Shown piece by piece: positions 42,244 through 52,080 of a stretch of 64,000 nt of DNA. The first letter of the stretch is position 1, and each line of letters starts with the position of its first letter. The notes below the pieces were generated by a model, which was not told the DNA's origin, did not search any database, and was given only the letters and a program-made list of their open reading frames with translations. The stretch comes from Flavobacterium sp. SLB02 (GTDB lineage Bacteria; Bacteroidota; Bacteroidia; Flavobacteriales; Flavobacteriaceae), in the NCBI RefSeq assembly GCF_009664855.1, contig NZ_CP045928.1:5558565-5622564 (forward strand). The letters run 5' to 3'. A program made the translations under genes and the position numbers.

Positions 42244-43404
42244 TTATAATGTTCCTCTCAATTCTTGTTCTCTTTCAATCGACTCAAAAAGGGCTTTAAA
42301 GTTCCCTGCGCCAAATCCTTTTGCTCCCATTCGTTGAATAATTTCGAAAAAAAGCGTCGGTCTGTCCTGAACTGGCTTCGTAAATATTTGTAATAAGTAA
42401 CCATCTTCATCGGCATCGACCATAATGGCTAATTTTTCAATTTCGTTAATATCTTCTTTCATCATATCCATATGAACTCCTAATCTTTCAGGAATTGCCT
42501 GGTAATAGGTATGAGGAGGAGCAGATAAAAATTCAACTCCGCGTGCTCTTAATTGTGATACGGTTTTAATAATATCATCGGTTGCAATGGCGATATGCTG
42601 AATTCCTGGACCTCCATAGAAATCCAAATATTCTTCGATTTGTGATTTTTTCTTTCCTTCGGCCGGTTCATTAATAGGGAATTTAATTCTTCCGTTTCCG
42701 TTAGACATTACCTTACTCATTAATGCTGAATATTCTGTGGTGATTTGCTTGTCATCAAATGATAAGAAATTTACAAACCCCATTACTTCTTCGTAGAATT
42801 TTACCCAGGTATTCATTTCGTTCCATCCCACATTACCAACCATATGATCAATATATTTTAAACCTGTTGGTTCCGGGTTGTAATCAGATTTCCATTCTTT
42901 GTAGCCCGGAAGAAAAACACCGTTGTAGTTTTTTCTCTCTACGAAAATATGAACGGTTTCTCCGTAAGTGTAGATTCCTGAACGAACCACTTCTCCAAAT
43001 TCATCTGATTCTACGGTTGGTTCCATAAAAGAACGAGCGCCGCGTTTCATGGTTTCTTCGTACGCACTTCTGGCATCTTCAACCCAAAGAGCAGCAACTT
43101 TTACACCGTCGCCATGTTTTTTTAGGTGTTCGTGAATTGGAGAATCTTGTGTTAAAGGTGTTGTTAAAACAATTCTGATTTTATCTTGTTTCAAAACATA
43201 AGAGGCTTTGTCTCTTACTCCGGTTTCTAATCCGGCATAAGCCAAAGACTGATATCCGAAAGCGGTTTTGTAATAATGTGCAGATTGTTTTGCATTTCCT
43301 ACATAGAATTCTACATAATCGGTTCCTAATAATGGAAGGAAGTCTTGTGCTCCTTCGAAGATTTTTTCTAATCCGTATTCTACTGATTTTACTTCTTTAC
43401 TCAT
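42244..43404 (-). CDS. hppD: 4-hydroxyphenylpyruvate dioxygenase
   Basis: A cytoplasmic Fe(II) enzyme of 386 aa that turns 4-hydroxyphenylpyruvate into homogentisate in tyrosine breakdown. Two VOC-fold halves are visible. The iron ligands fit YIDHMVGNV (His), GIQHIAIATDDI (His) and LFFEIIQRMG (Glu) at the C-terminus, and the GFGAGNFKALF block is typical. It lies downstream of hmgA on the same strand with a repeat-filled gap of about 225 bases. The two enzymes are consecutive steps. Confidence 0.96.
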   Translation of the reverse strand: MSKEVKSVEYGLEKIFEGAQDFLPLLGTDYVEFYVGNAKQSAHYYKTAFGYQSLAYAGLETGVRDKASYVLKQDKIRIVLTTPLTQDSPIHEHLKKHGDGVKVAALWVEDARSAYEETMKRGARSFMEPTVESDEFGEVVRSGIYTYGETVHIFVERKNYNGVFLPGYKEWKSDYNPEPTGLKYIDHMVGNVGWNEMNTWVKFYEEVMGFVNFLSFDDKQITTEYSALMSKVMSNGNGRIKFPINEPAEGKKKSQIEEYLDFYGGPGIQHIAIATDDIIKTVSQLRARGVEFLSAPPHTYYQAIPERLGVHMDMMKEDINEIEKLAIMVDADEDGYLLQIFTKPVQDRPTLFFEIIQRMGAKGFGAGNFKALFESIEREQELRGTL

Positions 43405-43475
43405 TGTGTTTATTTGTTTAATCGGTAAATCGTTTATTTGATGTGCCGAAATGTTTTTTAAGATTTGTTTTTTTT

Positions 43476-43621
43476 ACCGCAAAGTTTGCTTAGAATTTTA
43501 TCAGTAATATTTTTTGAAATCGTAAAGAACGCAAAGCTTTGCGAACTTGTTTTGATAAAACTTAGCTAGGAAATCTTTGTGAACTTTGCGTAAAATCCTT
43601 TGCGGACTTTGCGGTTAAATC
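43476..43621. repeat. Dispersed repeat, 'CTTTGCG...CGCAAAG' type, copy 1
   Basis: Segments such as CCGCAAAGTTTGC, GAACGCAAAGC, AACTTTGCG and ACTTTGCGGTTAAA occur in opposite orientations and could fold. A copy is at 52009-52075. It fills the hppD-hmgA gap. Confidence 0.6.
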
Positions 43622-43631
43622 GATTCGCTAA

Positions 43632-44789
43632 TTATTCAGTCCAGGATTTATAGTATTGCCCATCATCTAATCCCATCGCTTCTTCAGTTACCATAAGTGG
43701 TCTGAAAGTATCAACCATAACGGCTAATTCGTGGGTTTCTTTATGGCCAATGCTACGCTCCATTGCGCCTGGTGCGGGACCATGCGGAATTCCTTTTGGG
43801 TGTAAAGTGATATGACCCTGCTCAATATTATTACGGCTCATAAAATCACCATCTACATAATACAGTACTTCGTCAGAATCTATATTGCTGTGATTGTATG
43901 GCGCCGGAATTGCTTTTGGGTGATAATCGTAAAGTCTTGGGCAGAAGGAACAAACGACAAAAGTGGCCGTTTCAAAAGTTTGGTGTACCGGAGGCGGTTG
44001 GTGAACACGTCCGGTTATAGGTTCGAAATTATGAATCGAGAATCCGTATGGGAAATTGTAACCGTCCCAACCCACAACGTCAAAAGGATGTGTGGCGTAA
44101 ACTACTTCGTGAATCATTCCTTCTTTTTTGATTTTAATTAAAAAATCACCTTTTTCGTCATGCGTTTCTAATTCATTAGGCAAAATAAAATCGCGTTCGC
44201 AAAATGGCGAATGCTCTAAATGTTGACCTGATTGGTTTTTATAACGTTTTGGGGTGTAAAAAGGAGAATAAGATTCTACGTAAAAAAGTCTATTTTCTGT
44301 AGTTTCGAAATCGATTTGGTAAATAATGCCTCTTGGAATAATAAGATAATCGCCATATTCAAAAGGAATATTTCCTAACATGGTTCTTAGTTTTCCTTTT
44401 CCCTTATGGATGAAAAGCATTTCATCGGCATCGGCATTTTTATAGAAATAGTTTCGAAGCGATTCTTTTGGAGCAGCCAAACCAATGATGCAGTCCTTGT
44501 TGACTAACATGGCTTTGCGGCTATCCAGAAAATCGTTCTCTGGTTTCAATTCGAAGCCTTTAAAAAGTAATGATTTTATATTTTTTCCAATGGCAATTTT
44601 GGGCTCAACCGAATAGGAGTTTAAAATTTCTTTGACCTGAGTTGGTCTGTGAACATGATATGATAATGACGAATGTCCGTGAAAACCTTCGGTACCAAAT
44701 AATTGTTCGTAGTATAAACCTCCGTTGGGTTTTTCGAATTGGGTGTGTCTTTTTTGAGGAAAGTTTCCGAGTTTATGATATAATGGCAT
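43632..44789 (-). CDS. hmgA: Homogentisate 1,2-dioxygenase
   Basis: A cytoplasmic Fe(II) ring-cleaving enzyme of 385 aa making maleylacetoacetate from homogentisate. It has the cupin-type fold with LSYHVHRPTQ near the N-terminus, EMLFIHKGKG, FEYGDYLIIPRG, and the metal region GHITLHPKGIPHGP followed by a glutamate block (GHKETHELAVM). The family is often about 430 aa; Bacteroidota forms of this length are usual. The later pathway genes (maleylacetoacetate isomerase, fumarylacetoacetase) are not in the window. Confidence 0.94.
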   Translation of the reverse strand: MPLYHKLGNFPQKRHTQFEKPNGGLYYEQLFGTEGFHGHSSLSYHVHRPTQVKEILNSYSVEPKIAIGKNIKSLLFKGFELKPENDFLDSRKAMLVNKDCIIGLAAPKESLRNYFYKNADADEMLFIHKGKGKLRTMLGNIPFEYGDYLIIPRGIIYQIDFETTENRLFYVESYSPFYTPKRYKNQSGQHLEHSPFCERDFILPNELETHDEKGDFLIKIKKEGMIHEVVYATHPFDVVGWDGYNFPYGFSIHNFEPITGRVHQPPPVHQTFETATFVVCSFCPRLYDYHPKAIPAPYNHSNIDSDEVLYYVDGDFMSRNNIEQGHITLHPKGIPHGPAPGAMERSIGHKETHELAVMVDTFRPLMVTEEAMGLDDGQYYKSWTE

Positions 44790-45096
44790 GGCTTTTCTAT
44801 TAGATAATTGTAAATTAGATAATTCGAAAAATTTGAATTGTGTGAACAGATAATTAGCTCAATGCTGCCATTGACTAATTATCTCAATTCGGTAGTTTTA
44901 CTCAGGATTTCTCTTGATAAGGAATTGAAGATACTCTAATAAACCTGTCCATTTTGTTTTCATTATAACAAATGTCGTAATTTTTATTGATTTAAATTAT
45001 ATATTGTGTCAATTATTAACGCTAAAAAAACATTAAAAATATTTTTAAGTATAAAATATCAATCTTTATTGGGTTAATGTTTTTGAGTAAAATGCA
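44790..45096. other. Intergenic region upstream of hmgA and downstream of the patatin gene
   Basis: The first 100 bases contain TTAGATAATT/AATTATCT segments in both orientations, a short dispersed repeat. The rest is AT-rich with no frame, promoter or RNA gene that I can support. Confidence 0.45.
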
Positions 45097-47466
45097 TTAG
45101 AATTGAAATCCGATACTAAACCATGTAAAACTTTTTGACATTTGGGGAGACCATGATTGTTTGATTTCGATAGGGCCAATAATTGTTTCCAATCCATAAC
45201 CTACAGCATATCCTGAATATTTAGGCATAGAAACCCAGTCGACACTAGTAAAAATGTCATCTCCTAAGTTGGCGAAATTGGCTGTAAAGTTAATATGATT
45301 CTTTTTTAGAATTTCGTAATCTAAATTAATGTCTGCCTTTATAAAACTATTTCCGGCAATACTTAGAAAGTCGTATCCGTAAAAATAATTGAAGTTGTTG
45401 ATTTTGCTGTAGCCAAAACCTCCTAGTATAAAATCGAAAAACGGAACGCTGTCACTGCCAATATTAAATCCTGCATCGGCTCCAATTTTAATGGTGGCTT
45501 TCCTGAATAAAGTTCTCGCGATAGCGATCTCGGCTTTTGCAATCGAGAAAGGCTTGAATTGTTTGGTATAATCTGATGATGCCAAATAGGTTTGTAACTC
45601 TCCGGAAAAATATAAACCAGTATGAGGGAAATATTTATTATCGAATGAATCGTATTTTAAATATCCAAAGAGACTGAAATAATTACTTTTCTCGATAGTA
45701 TTTTCTGTGTTAGAAAGAGTTGGTGAGTCTATTTTTAGGTATTTATATTCCAGACCGCCACCCATTAAAAACTTTTGTACAAAGATGGTCTGAAAATAAG
45801 CCTGATTGGTAATGTCTAAAAAATCGACATTAATCAAATTTACATTTGAATTTTGAGCAAACAAATTACTAATGCTTGTAGTTACATTTCGATTAAACTG
45901 ATTCATTCTTGAGCGAAATCCAAAGCTGATATTGAAACCATTTTCGACATAATAGTTTAAATCATACCTGAAATTGTCGCCAAGGATAATGTCCAGCGAT
46001 GTTACATCATTTTTTAGAAATGTTTTTTTATGAGTAAGATTTAATAGAATAGCACTTTTGTACAATCCGTCATAATGCAGCCCAAGTTTAAGGTAGGTTT
46101 GTGTTGGATTTTCTTTTAAAACCAAATCAAGGTCATCTTTTGTGCCGTCTGGTTGCAGGCAATAAGAGATCGCGCTAAAGTTTTGAGTAGCATTTAAGTT
46201 GTTGATTCCTGTTTTAAGGTCATCGTATGTAATGGTACTTCCAGGTTTGAAACGAAGTTTTCCGCGAATGTACTCTCTGGTATAATTGTCTAGTTTATCA
46301 CTGTTTATTTTTTCTATTTGGATGGTATCGGTAGCAATTTTTAGTTTTGGTTTTTTATAAAAATTGTCTTCGTTTACCAATGTTTTGATTTTTTCGTAAA
46401 CGGCAAAAGCGGCTTCTTCACCTTTTCTGATGATTTGTTCGCCTTTGTCAAATGAAATAACGCCATAATCACGAATGTCCGGTTTGATATAAACATCAGT
46501 GTCTTTTATTTTGTTTTTCATTTTGTCAATCGACTGCAGATTGGTAATCTGAACTAATATTCGGGTAGCGTTTTTCAGGTTTTTTCGTTTCATTAAATCG
46601 TCCTGAACATCGACACCAATGATAATATCAGCGCCAAGATTGCGAACTTCCTGAATAGGATAATTGTTTACTACACCGCCATCGACCAATAAATTGCCGT
46701 CGATTTCTACTGGAGTAAATAACGATGGAAAAGCGGCACTCGCCATCATGGCCTGAACCAGATTTCCTTTGTTTAATAAAACCTCTTCGCCGGTTTCGAT
46801 ATTGGTACCAATACATAAAAACGGGGTTGGGAGTTTATTGAAGTCACGTACATGACGCACGTTTCGGGTAAGACTGCTTAGTAAATTATAATTGTACATT
46901 CCTTTTGAAAGTGCCTCTGGAATACCGACTCTAAAATTGCTGAATGGTAAAACGATGGCATATAATTCGTCATTTTTTTTACCGTAAAAGTTTTTTGATG
47001 AACGCGGAATATAGTCGTTAATCAATTCGTCGAAATTAGTTCTTTTAAAAATAGAATCAATTTGAGTGGCGTTGTAACCGGAAGCATAAAGTCCTCCGAT
47101 AATAGATCCCATGCTGGTTCCGCCAATATAATCGATTTTGATTCCGGCTTCTTCCAGGACTTTTAAAACTCCGATGTGTGCAAATCCTTTCGCGCCTCCG
47201 CCACTTAAAACCAAACCTATTTTTGGTCTTTTGGCTTCGTCTTGTTTGGCTTTTTCGCTGTTTTCTTGTGAAAAAGAGTTTTGTGTATTGCAGAATAAAA
47301 GCGTGAAAAACAACAACTGTCCGCCCCAGATGGAAATGGAAAACTGCGAGAGGCAAAACGATATTTTTTCCTGTAAAAAAAGAGCGACTTTAGAAGCTCC
47401 TTTTTTTGCAATAGAAAAAAATCGTTTTGACCGAGTATTTGAAATGGACAGCTGGATTGGGCGCAT
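45097..47466 (-). CDS. Patatin-like phospholipase with C-terminal outer-membrane barrel
   Basis: A 789-aa protein of the PlpD-like type (type Vd autotransporter layout). After a long, atypical N-terminal leader (hydrophobic part about residues 47-66, ending NSFSQ) the patatin domain has the oxyanion loop SGGGAKG (88-94), nucleophile Ser118 in GGTSMG and Asp262 in VDGGVVNNYP. A POTRA-like stretch at about 380-450 and a 16-strand BamA-type barrel to the C-terminus (FTWFSIGFQF) follow. It would hydrolyse lipids at the cell surface or periplasm. The true start may be further inside, because the first 40 residues look unlike a signal peptide. It follows uvrC by 9 bases. Confidence 0.9.
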   Translation of the reverse strand: MRPIQLSISNTRSKRFFSIAKKGASKVALFLQEKISFCLSQFSISIWGGQLLFFTLLFCNTQNSFSQENSEKAKQDEAKRPKIGLVLSGGGAKGFAHIGVLKVLEEAGIKIDYIGGTSMGSIIGGLYASGYNATQIDSIFKRTNFDELINDYIPRSSKNFYGKKNDELYAIVLPFSNFRVGIPEALSKGMYNYNLLSSLTRNVRHVRDFNKLPTPFLCIGTNIETGEEVLLNKGNLVQAMMASAAFPSLFTPVEIDGNLLVDGGVVNNYPIQEVRNLGADIIIGVDVQDDLMKRKNLKNATRILVQITNLQSIDKMKNKIKDTDVYIKPDIRDYGVISFDKGEQIIRKGEEAAFAVYEKIKTLVNEDNFYKKPKLKIATDTIQIEKINSDKLDNYTREYIRGKLRFKPGSTITYDDLKTGINNLNATQNFSAISYCLQPDGTKDDLDLVLKENPTQTYLKLGLHYDGLYKSAILLNLTHKKTFLKNDVTSLDIILGDNFRYDLNYYVENGFNISFGFRSRMNQFNRNVTTSISNLFAQNSNVNLINVDFLDITNQAYFQTIFVQKFLMGGGLEYKYLKIDSPTLSNTENTIEKSNYFSLFGYLKYDSFDNKYFPHTGLYFSGELQTYLASSDYTKQFKPFSIAKAEIAIARTLFRKATIKIGADAGFNIGSDSVPFFDFILGGFGYSKINNFNYFYGYDFLSIAGNSFIKADINLDYEILKKNHINFTANFANLGDDIFTSVDWVSMPKYSGYAVGYGLETIIGPIEIKQSWSPQMSKSFTWFSIGFQF

Positions 47467-47475
47467 AAAAAATAA

Positions 47476-49269
47476 CTAGTTGGTTTTGTAAAAGTCGACA
47501 ATTTTTTTGGCTTTTGATACTCCTACGACATCAGATATTTCTTTTTCGGTGGCCAGTTTCAATCTTTTAACACTTTTGAAATGTTGTATTAACGTTAGCA
47601 TGGTTTTTTCGCCAATGCCCGGAATGCTTTCTACAGAGGAATTCAGGGCTGCTTTACTTCGTTTATCACGGTGAAAGGTGATCCCGAATCGATGCGCTTC
47701 GTTTCGTAATTGCTGAATTACTTTTAATGTTTCGGATTTTTTATCCAGATATAATGGGATAGAATCTCCGGGATAAAATAATTCTTCGAGACGTTTTGCG
47801 ATTCCGATAATGGCGATTTTTCCGCGTAATTCTAAAGCATCAATACTTTTTAAGGCAGCAGAAAGTTGTCCTTTTCCACCGTCGATAATGATTAATTGCG
47901 GTAAAGGTTGGTTTTCGTCTAATAATCTTTTGTAACGACGATAGACAATTTCGGTCATCGAAGCAAAATCGTCAGGCCCTTCGACAGTTTTTACATTAAA
48001 ATGGCGATAATCTTTTTTGCTGGCTTTTCCGTCTTTAAAAACTACGCAGGCCGCAACGGGATTTGTTCCCTGAATGTTCGAGTTATCGAAACATTCTATA
48101 TGTCTGGGTTCCACCGGCAATCGCAAATCTTTTTGCATTTGCGCCATGATACGATTGGTGTGTCGGTCAGGATCTACAATTTGCAATTGTTTGAGCTGTT
48201 CGATTCTGTAAAACTTGGCGTTACGAATCGATAAATCCAGGATTTGTTTTTTATCACCAAGCTGCGGAACGGTTGTTTTGATGTTCTCGCCCAGATTCAT
48301 CTCAAACGGCACAATGATTTCTTTTGAAAGTAACTGAAAACGTTCGCGAAGTTCGATAATCGCGAGTTCTAACAACTCTTCATCGGTTTCGTCCAGTTTT
48401 TTCTTGATCTCTAAAGTATGCGAGCGAATGATCGATCCGTGCGAAATTTGAAGAAAGTTGACATAAGCCGCACTTTCGTCAGACACGATCGAAAAGACAT
48501 CGATATTGGTAATCTTCGGGTTTACAATCGTAGATCGCGATTGGTAATTCTCGAGGACTTCTATTTTTTCTTTGATTTTCTGCGCTTCCTCAAAACGTAA
48601 ATCCTGAGCGTATTGGTTCATCAATCGCTTGAAATCTTTCATACTTTCTTTGAAATTTCCTTTCAGGATTTCGCGGATCGCATCGACTTGTCTTTGATAT
48701 TCTTCCAGTGGTTCTAAACCTTCGCAAGGACCTTTGCAATTGCCAATATGATACTCGAGGCAAACTTTGAATTTGCCGGAATCAATATTGGATTTGCTTA
48801 AATCATAATTACAAGTTCTAAGCGGATATAATTCTTTGATTAATTCCAGAATGGTATGTACGGTTTTGAAACTGGTATAAGGACCAAAATATTCTGATCC
48901 GTCTTTGACCATTCGTCTGGTCGAAAATATTCTCGAAAACGGTTCTCTTTTAATACAAATCCAAGGGTAACTTTTGTCATCACGAAGCAATACATTGTAA
49001 CGAGGCTGCAGAGTTTTGATTAAATTGTTTTCCAGCAAAAGAGCATCGGTTTCGGTAGGAACAACGATGTGTTTTATAGTTACAATTTTTCGAACCAATA
49101 CATTTGTTTTGGCCGTGTCATGAATTTTATTGAAATAGGAGGAAACCCTTTTTTTTAAATTTTTGGCTTTTCCAACATATAAGATCTTTCCCTCTTTATC
49201 ATAATATTGATACACACCAGGATTGTCCGGCAGAGTTTGGATTTGAAGATCTAAAGACGGTTTTTGCAT
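47476..49269 (-). CDS. uvrC: UvrABC system protein C
   Basis: The nucleotide-excision repair nuclease subunit, 597 aa, normal length. The N-terminal GIY-YIG domain (NPGVYQYYDKEGKILYVGKAK region) makes the 3' cut, the cysteine-rich CNYDLSKSNIDSGKFKVC and UvrB-binding UVR motif (MKDFKRLMNQYAQDLRFEEA) follow, and the RNase H-like domain (ECFDNSNIQGTNPVA, IIDGGKGQL) makes the 5' cut. Two helix-hairpin-helix motifs close the protein (IPGIGEKT, VVGVSKAKKI). Gene order uvrC-patatin suggests one transcript. Confidence 0.97.
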   Translation of the reverse strand: MQKPSLDLQIQTLPDNPGVYQYYDKEGKILYVGKAKNLKKRVSSYFNKIHDTAKTNVLVRKIVTIKHIVVPTETDALLLENNLIKTLQPRYNVLLRDDKSYPWICIKREPFSRIFSTRRMVKDGSEYFGPYTSFKTVHTILELIKELYPLRTCNYDLSKSNIDSGKFKVCLEYHIGNCKGPCEGLEPLEEYQRQVDAIREILKGNFKESMKDFKRLMNQYAQDLRFEEAQKIKEKIEVLENYQSRSTIVNPKITNIDVFSIVSDESAAYVNFLQISHGSIIRSHTLEIKKKLDETDEELLELAIIELRERFQLLSKEIIVPFEMNLGENIKTTVPQLGDKKQILDLSIRNAKFYRIEQLKQLQIVDPDRHTNRIMAQMQKDLRLPVEPRHIECFDNSNIQGTNPVAACVVFKDGKASKKDYRHFNVKTVEGPDDFASMTEIVYRRYKRLLDENQPLPQLIIIDGGKGQLSAALKSIDALELRGKIAIIGIAKRLEELFYPGDSIPLYLDKKSETLKVIQQLRNEAHRFGITFHRDKRSKAALNSSVESIPGIGEKTMLTLIQHFKSVKRLKLATEKEISDVVGVSKAKKIVDFYKTN

Positions 49270-49404
49270 TCTGTTTTGTTTCTGAAGTAGCTGTAAAGCA
49301 TTTTCGAAAGTTGTTTTGATTCCGGAAAAAAGCTTAACACTGATTTAGTTTCAAATTTACGAAATCAAAAGAATAATTTCTATATTTAGATTTTATAATT
49401 CTAC

Positions 49405-50397
49405 ATGAAAAATAGTACACCCCTGGTTATTTTTGGCGAATCGGTTTTGCCTGGAGAAAATAAAACAATAAATGTTGAAATTGCGAGGTTGCATACGACG
49501 ACAAAGCTTAATATTCCCGTTATTGTGCGCCGATCAAAAATTGAAGGCCCGGTAGTTTTATTCTCGGCCGGAATTCATGGCGACGAAATTAACGGCGTTG
49601 AAATCGTACGCCAGATCATCAGCAAGAAGATTAATCGTCCGGCAAAAGGAACTATTATTTGTATCCCGATTATCAATATGTATGGTTTTGTAAATAAATC
49701 CCGCGAGTTTCCTGACGGGCGTGATTTGAATCGTGTATTTCCGGGAAGTAAAAAAGGTTCGCTGGCGAGTCGTTTTGCCTATCATATCGTGGCCGAGGTT
49801 TTGCCCATTATAGATTATGCAGTCGATTTTCATGCCGGGGGAGCAAGTAGATTTAATGCACCACAAATTAGAGTTACCGAAAACAATCCCGAATTGAAAA
49901 TTCTGGCAGATGTTTTTAATGCGCCGTTTACTTTATATTCTAAAAATATCAACGGTTCTTTCAGGAATACCTGCGAGAGAGCCAATATAAAAATGTTGCT
50001 TTTTGAAGGTGGAAAATCATTAGATATAAATAATGTAATTGCTAATGAAGGTGTAATGGGGGTGAAGCGCTTGTTGCATTATCTGAATATGCTTGATCCC
50101 AAACAAGTCGTTGAATATGCGAAGGAACAATCTATTTACATTAAAAATTCGGTTTGGCTTCGCGCGAAATGTTCCGGTTTGCTGCACGATTATAATTTGA
50201 TTGGAAAATTTGTGACCAAAGGAACTATTTTGGCCATCATTACGGATCCGTTTGGTAAATTTGAACAGAAAGTAAAAGCGCCACATGATGGTTTTGTCAT
50301 CAACGCCAATCATTCGCCCATAGTTTATGAAGGCGATGCGATTTATCATATGTCTAAAAACAGCCCCGATAATAATCCTGAAAATGCAGAAGAATAA
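49405..50397 (+). CDS. Succinylglutamate desuccinylase / aspartoacylase family deacylase
   Basis: A 330-aa zinc carboxypeptidase-fold amidohydrolase. The metal ligands fit GIHGDEINGVE (His, Glu) and DFHAGG (His), with DLNRVFPG supplying the substrate arginine region. A C-terminal biotinyl/lipoyl-like beta barrel (VTKGTILAIITDPFG, KVKAPHDGFVI) is typical of this subgroup. Members remove acyl groups from amino acids; the natural substrate here is unknown. It overlaps the next gene by 14 bases, so the two are co-transcribed. Confidence 0.9.
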   Translation: MKNSTPLVIFGESVLPGENKTINVEIARLHTTTKLNIPVIVRRSKIEGPVVLFSAGIHGDEINGVEIVRQIISKKINRPAKGTIICIPIINMYGFVNKSREFPDGRDLNRVFPGSKKGSLASRFAYHIVAEVLPIIDYAVDFHAGGASRFNAPQIRVTENNPELKILADVFNAPFTLYSKNINGSFRNTCERANIKMLLFEGGKSLDINNVIANEGVMGVKRLLHYLNMLDPKQVVEYAKEQSIYIKNSVWLRAKCSGLLHDYNLIGKFVTKGTILAIITDPFGKFEQKVKAPHDGFVINANHSPIVYEGDAIYHMSKNSPDNNPENAEE

Positions 50398-50953
50398 AAA
50401 GGAATTACGCTTACACTATAAAAATCTCCGAAAAGAAATTTCACTTGATGAACTTGAAGAGAAAAGTTTGGCTGTAGCCAATAATCTAATTCAATTACCC
50501 ATTTGGGATAAAACGTATTATCATGTTTTTCTCCCGATCGAAGAACAAAAAGAAGTTAATACAGAATATATTTTGCATTTACTTTCCGGAAAAGATAAAG
50601 AAATTGTTGTTTCAAAAAGTGATTTTGAAACTCGTGAAATGTCACATTTTTTATTAACAGATAATACTAAAATCAAAAAAAACCAATATAATATTCCGGA
50701 ACCTGTAAATGGTTTGCCAGTTCCGTCAAAAACTATCGATGTGGTTTTTATACCGCTTTTGGGTTTTGATGTTTTTGGAAACAGAGTTGGTTACGGAAAA
50801 GGTTTCTATGATAAATTTCTAGCGGAATGTAAACCGGAAACCATCAAAATCGGTCTTTCCTTTTTTGAAGCGGAAAACCAGATCGAAGATGTTTTTGAAT
50901 CGGATGTAAAGTTGGATTATTGTGTTACGCCTGAAAAGGTTTATACTTTTTAG
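50384..50953 (+). CDS. 5-formyltetrahydrofolate cyclo-ligase
   Basis: A cytoplasmic enzyme of about 189 aa that turns 5-formyl-THF and ATP into 5,10-methenyl-THF. I use the ATG at 50384 (MQKNKKELRLHYKNLRKE); a start at 50327 would give an out-of-place 19-residue extension inside the preceding gene. The family motif is seen in the C-terminal half: VFIPLLGFDVFGNRVGYGKG, then FYDKFL. The gene overlaps the end of the deacylase gene by 14 bases. Confidence 0.93.
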   Translation: MQKNKKELRLHYKNLRKEISLDELEEKSLAVANNLIQLPIWDKTYYHVFLPIEEQKEVNTEYILHLLSGKDKEIVVSKSDFETREMSHFLLTDNTKIKKNQYNIPEPVNGLPVPSKTIDVVFIPLLGFDVFGNRVGYGKGFYDKFLAECKPETIKIGLSFFEAENQIEDVFESDVKLDYCVTPEKVYTF

Positions 50954-50989
50954 AAATTTTTTCAATACAATATTTGAACAATCAAAATG

Positions 50990-51066
50990 GTAGAGACGCG
51001 CAGCAGTGTGCCTGCACAACGTTTGTCTACATGCAAGACGTAGACGCAGTGCGGTGCATCTCTACA
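50990..51066. repeat. Dispersed repeat, 'GTAGAGACGC' type
   Basis: The ends GGTAGAGACGCGCAG and GGTGCATCTCTAC are imperfect inverted repeats, and the middle has CGTTTGTCTACATGCAAGACGTAGACG, itself partly palindromic. 'GTAGAGACGC' elements are, as I remember, widespread in Flavobacterium genomes. It is richer in GC than its surroundings. Confidence 0.65.
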
Positions 51067-51182
51067 ATATGTTGGAGTGGAAACTTTTTGTTATAAATAA
51101 AAGATTTACCTAATTGTAATCAAGCTTAAATTTACTTATATCACTTATGTGGTTTAAAGCCGTAAATTGATATAAAAAATCA

Positions 51183-51214
51183 CAAATTCCAGTTTGTTGC
51201 TAAGTTGGAATTTG
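51183..51214. terminator. Terminator at the end of the bat operon
   Basis: Perfect arms CAAATTCCA and TGGAATTTG around a 14-base loop, with T runs on both strands. It lies just after the batE stop. Confidence 0.7.
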
Positions 51215-51237
51215 GGATTTTTTTATTTTTTAGAATT

Positions 51238-51984
51238 TTACTTCACTTCCTTAATAGTCGAAGCATCAATCCAGCCTTCGGTTCCGTCTGTTAATTCTAT
51301 TTTTTTCCATTGACCGACAGTTTCGGTAACGTAGACTTTTGCTCCTTCATGCAATAATATAATGGCTGCGCCTGCTTTTTGTGGTTCACTGCGAACTTCG
51401 CTTAGTTCGGCAAAAACAATTGCCGGGCGATCATTTGTAAAATGGTCTTTTTCTGTTATTGCTGCAGAAACACTCAGTAACAAAGCGATCAAAAGAACAA
51501 ACATTCCTATAAAATAAAGTCTTTTTGAAAGCGTAAGCTGAGAGAAATAATAGCCAATAAAACTCAATAAAAATACAAATGAAATTGCAACAGAAATCTT
51601 TGCCCAGGTATTATAATTGAAAATTCCTGTAAAGCTTTGAATCAGTTTTGCAAAGCCTACTTTAGGGATTTCTTTGATCTCGTCGATAGTGAGTTTTTTG
51701 GCGAATCTTAAATTGTTTAAAGTCTCCGGATCGTGAGGTTTTAAAACCAATGCTTTCTCGTAATTGTAGATTGAAGGCGCTACTTTGTTGAGTTTGTAAT
51801 AGGCATTTCCTAAGTTAAAATATAACTCTGCAGAGTGCTGCTTGTCATCTCGAACAATGCTTTCGTACACATCAACAGCTTGTTGGTATTGTCCCTTTTG
51901 GTACAAGGCATTTCCTTTTTCAAAGCTGCTTTGAGCAAAGAAAACCTGCGTGATTAATAAAAAAAGATATACTATGTTTTTCAT
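51238..51984 (-). CDS. batE: BatE-like TPR/SH3 protein
   Basis: The last gene of the bat operon, about 248 aa. The start at 51984 begins a signal peptide (MKNIVYLFLLITQVFFAQ). Three tetratricopeptide-type repeats at about 20-100 (GNALYQKGQYQQAVDVYESI, LYFNLGNAYYKL) are followed by two membrane helices at about 130-150 and 160-180 and a C-terminal bacterial SH3 domain (VYVTETVGQWKKIELTDGTEG). It would face the periplasm and help assemble the Bat complex in the inner membrane. Known Bat proteins are linked to oxygen or stress tolerance, but their mechanism is unclear. Confidence 0.9.
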   Translation of the reverse strand: MKNIVYLFLLITQVFFAQSSFEKGNALYQKGQYQQAVDVYESIVRDDKQHSAELYFNLGNAYYKLNKVAPSIYNYEKALVLKPHDPETLNNLRFAKKLTIDEIKEIPKVGFAKLIQSFTGIFNYNTWAKISVAISFVFLLSFIGYYFSQLTLSKRLYFIGMFVLLIALLLSVSAAITEKDHFTNDRPAIVFAELSEVRSEPQKAGAAIILLHEGAKVYVTETVGQWKKIELTDGTEGWIDASTIKEVK

Positions 51985-52008
51985 TTTCCTGATTTGTAAT
52001 AACATTTT

Positions 52009-52075
52009 CAACTTTGCGAACTTTAATTCAACGAAAGCTAAATCAATTTTCTTAGCGCGCTTTGCGGTTAAAAAA
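52009..52075. repeat. Dispersed repeat, 'CTTTGCG...CGCGCTTTGCGG' type, copy 2
   Basis: ACTTTGCGAACTTT and GCGCGCTTTGCGGTTAAA match the repeat at 43476-43621. It lies between batE and batD. Confidence 0.55.
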
Positions 52076-52080
52076 TTAAA

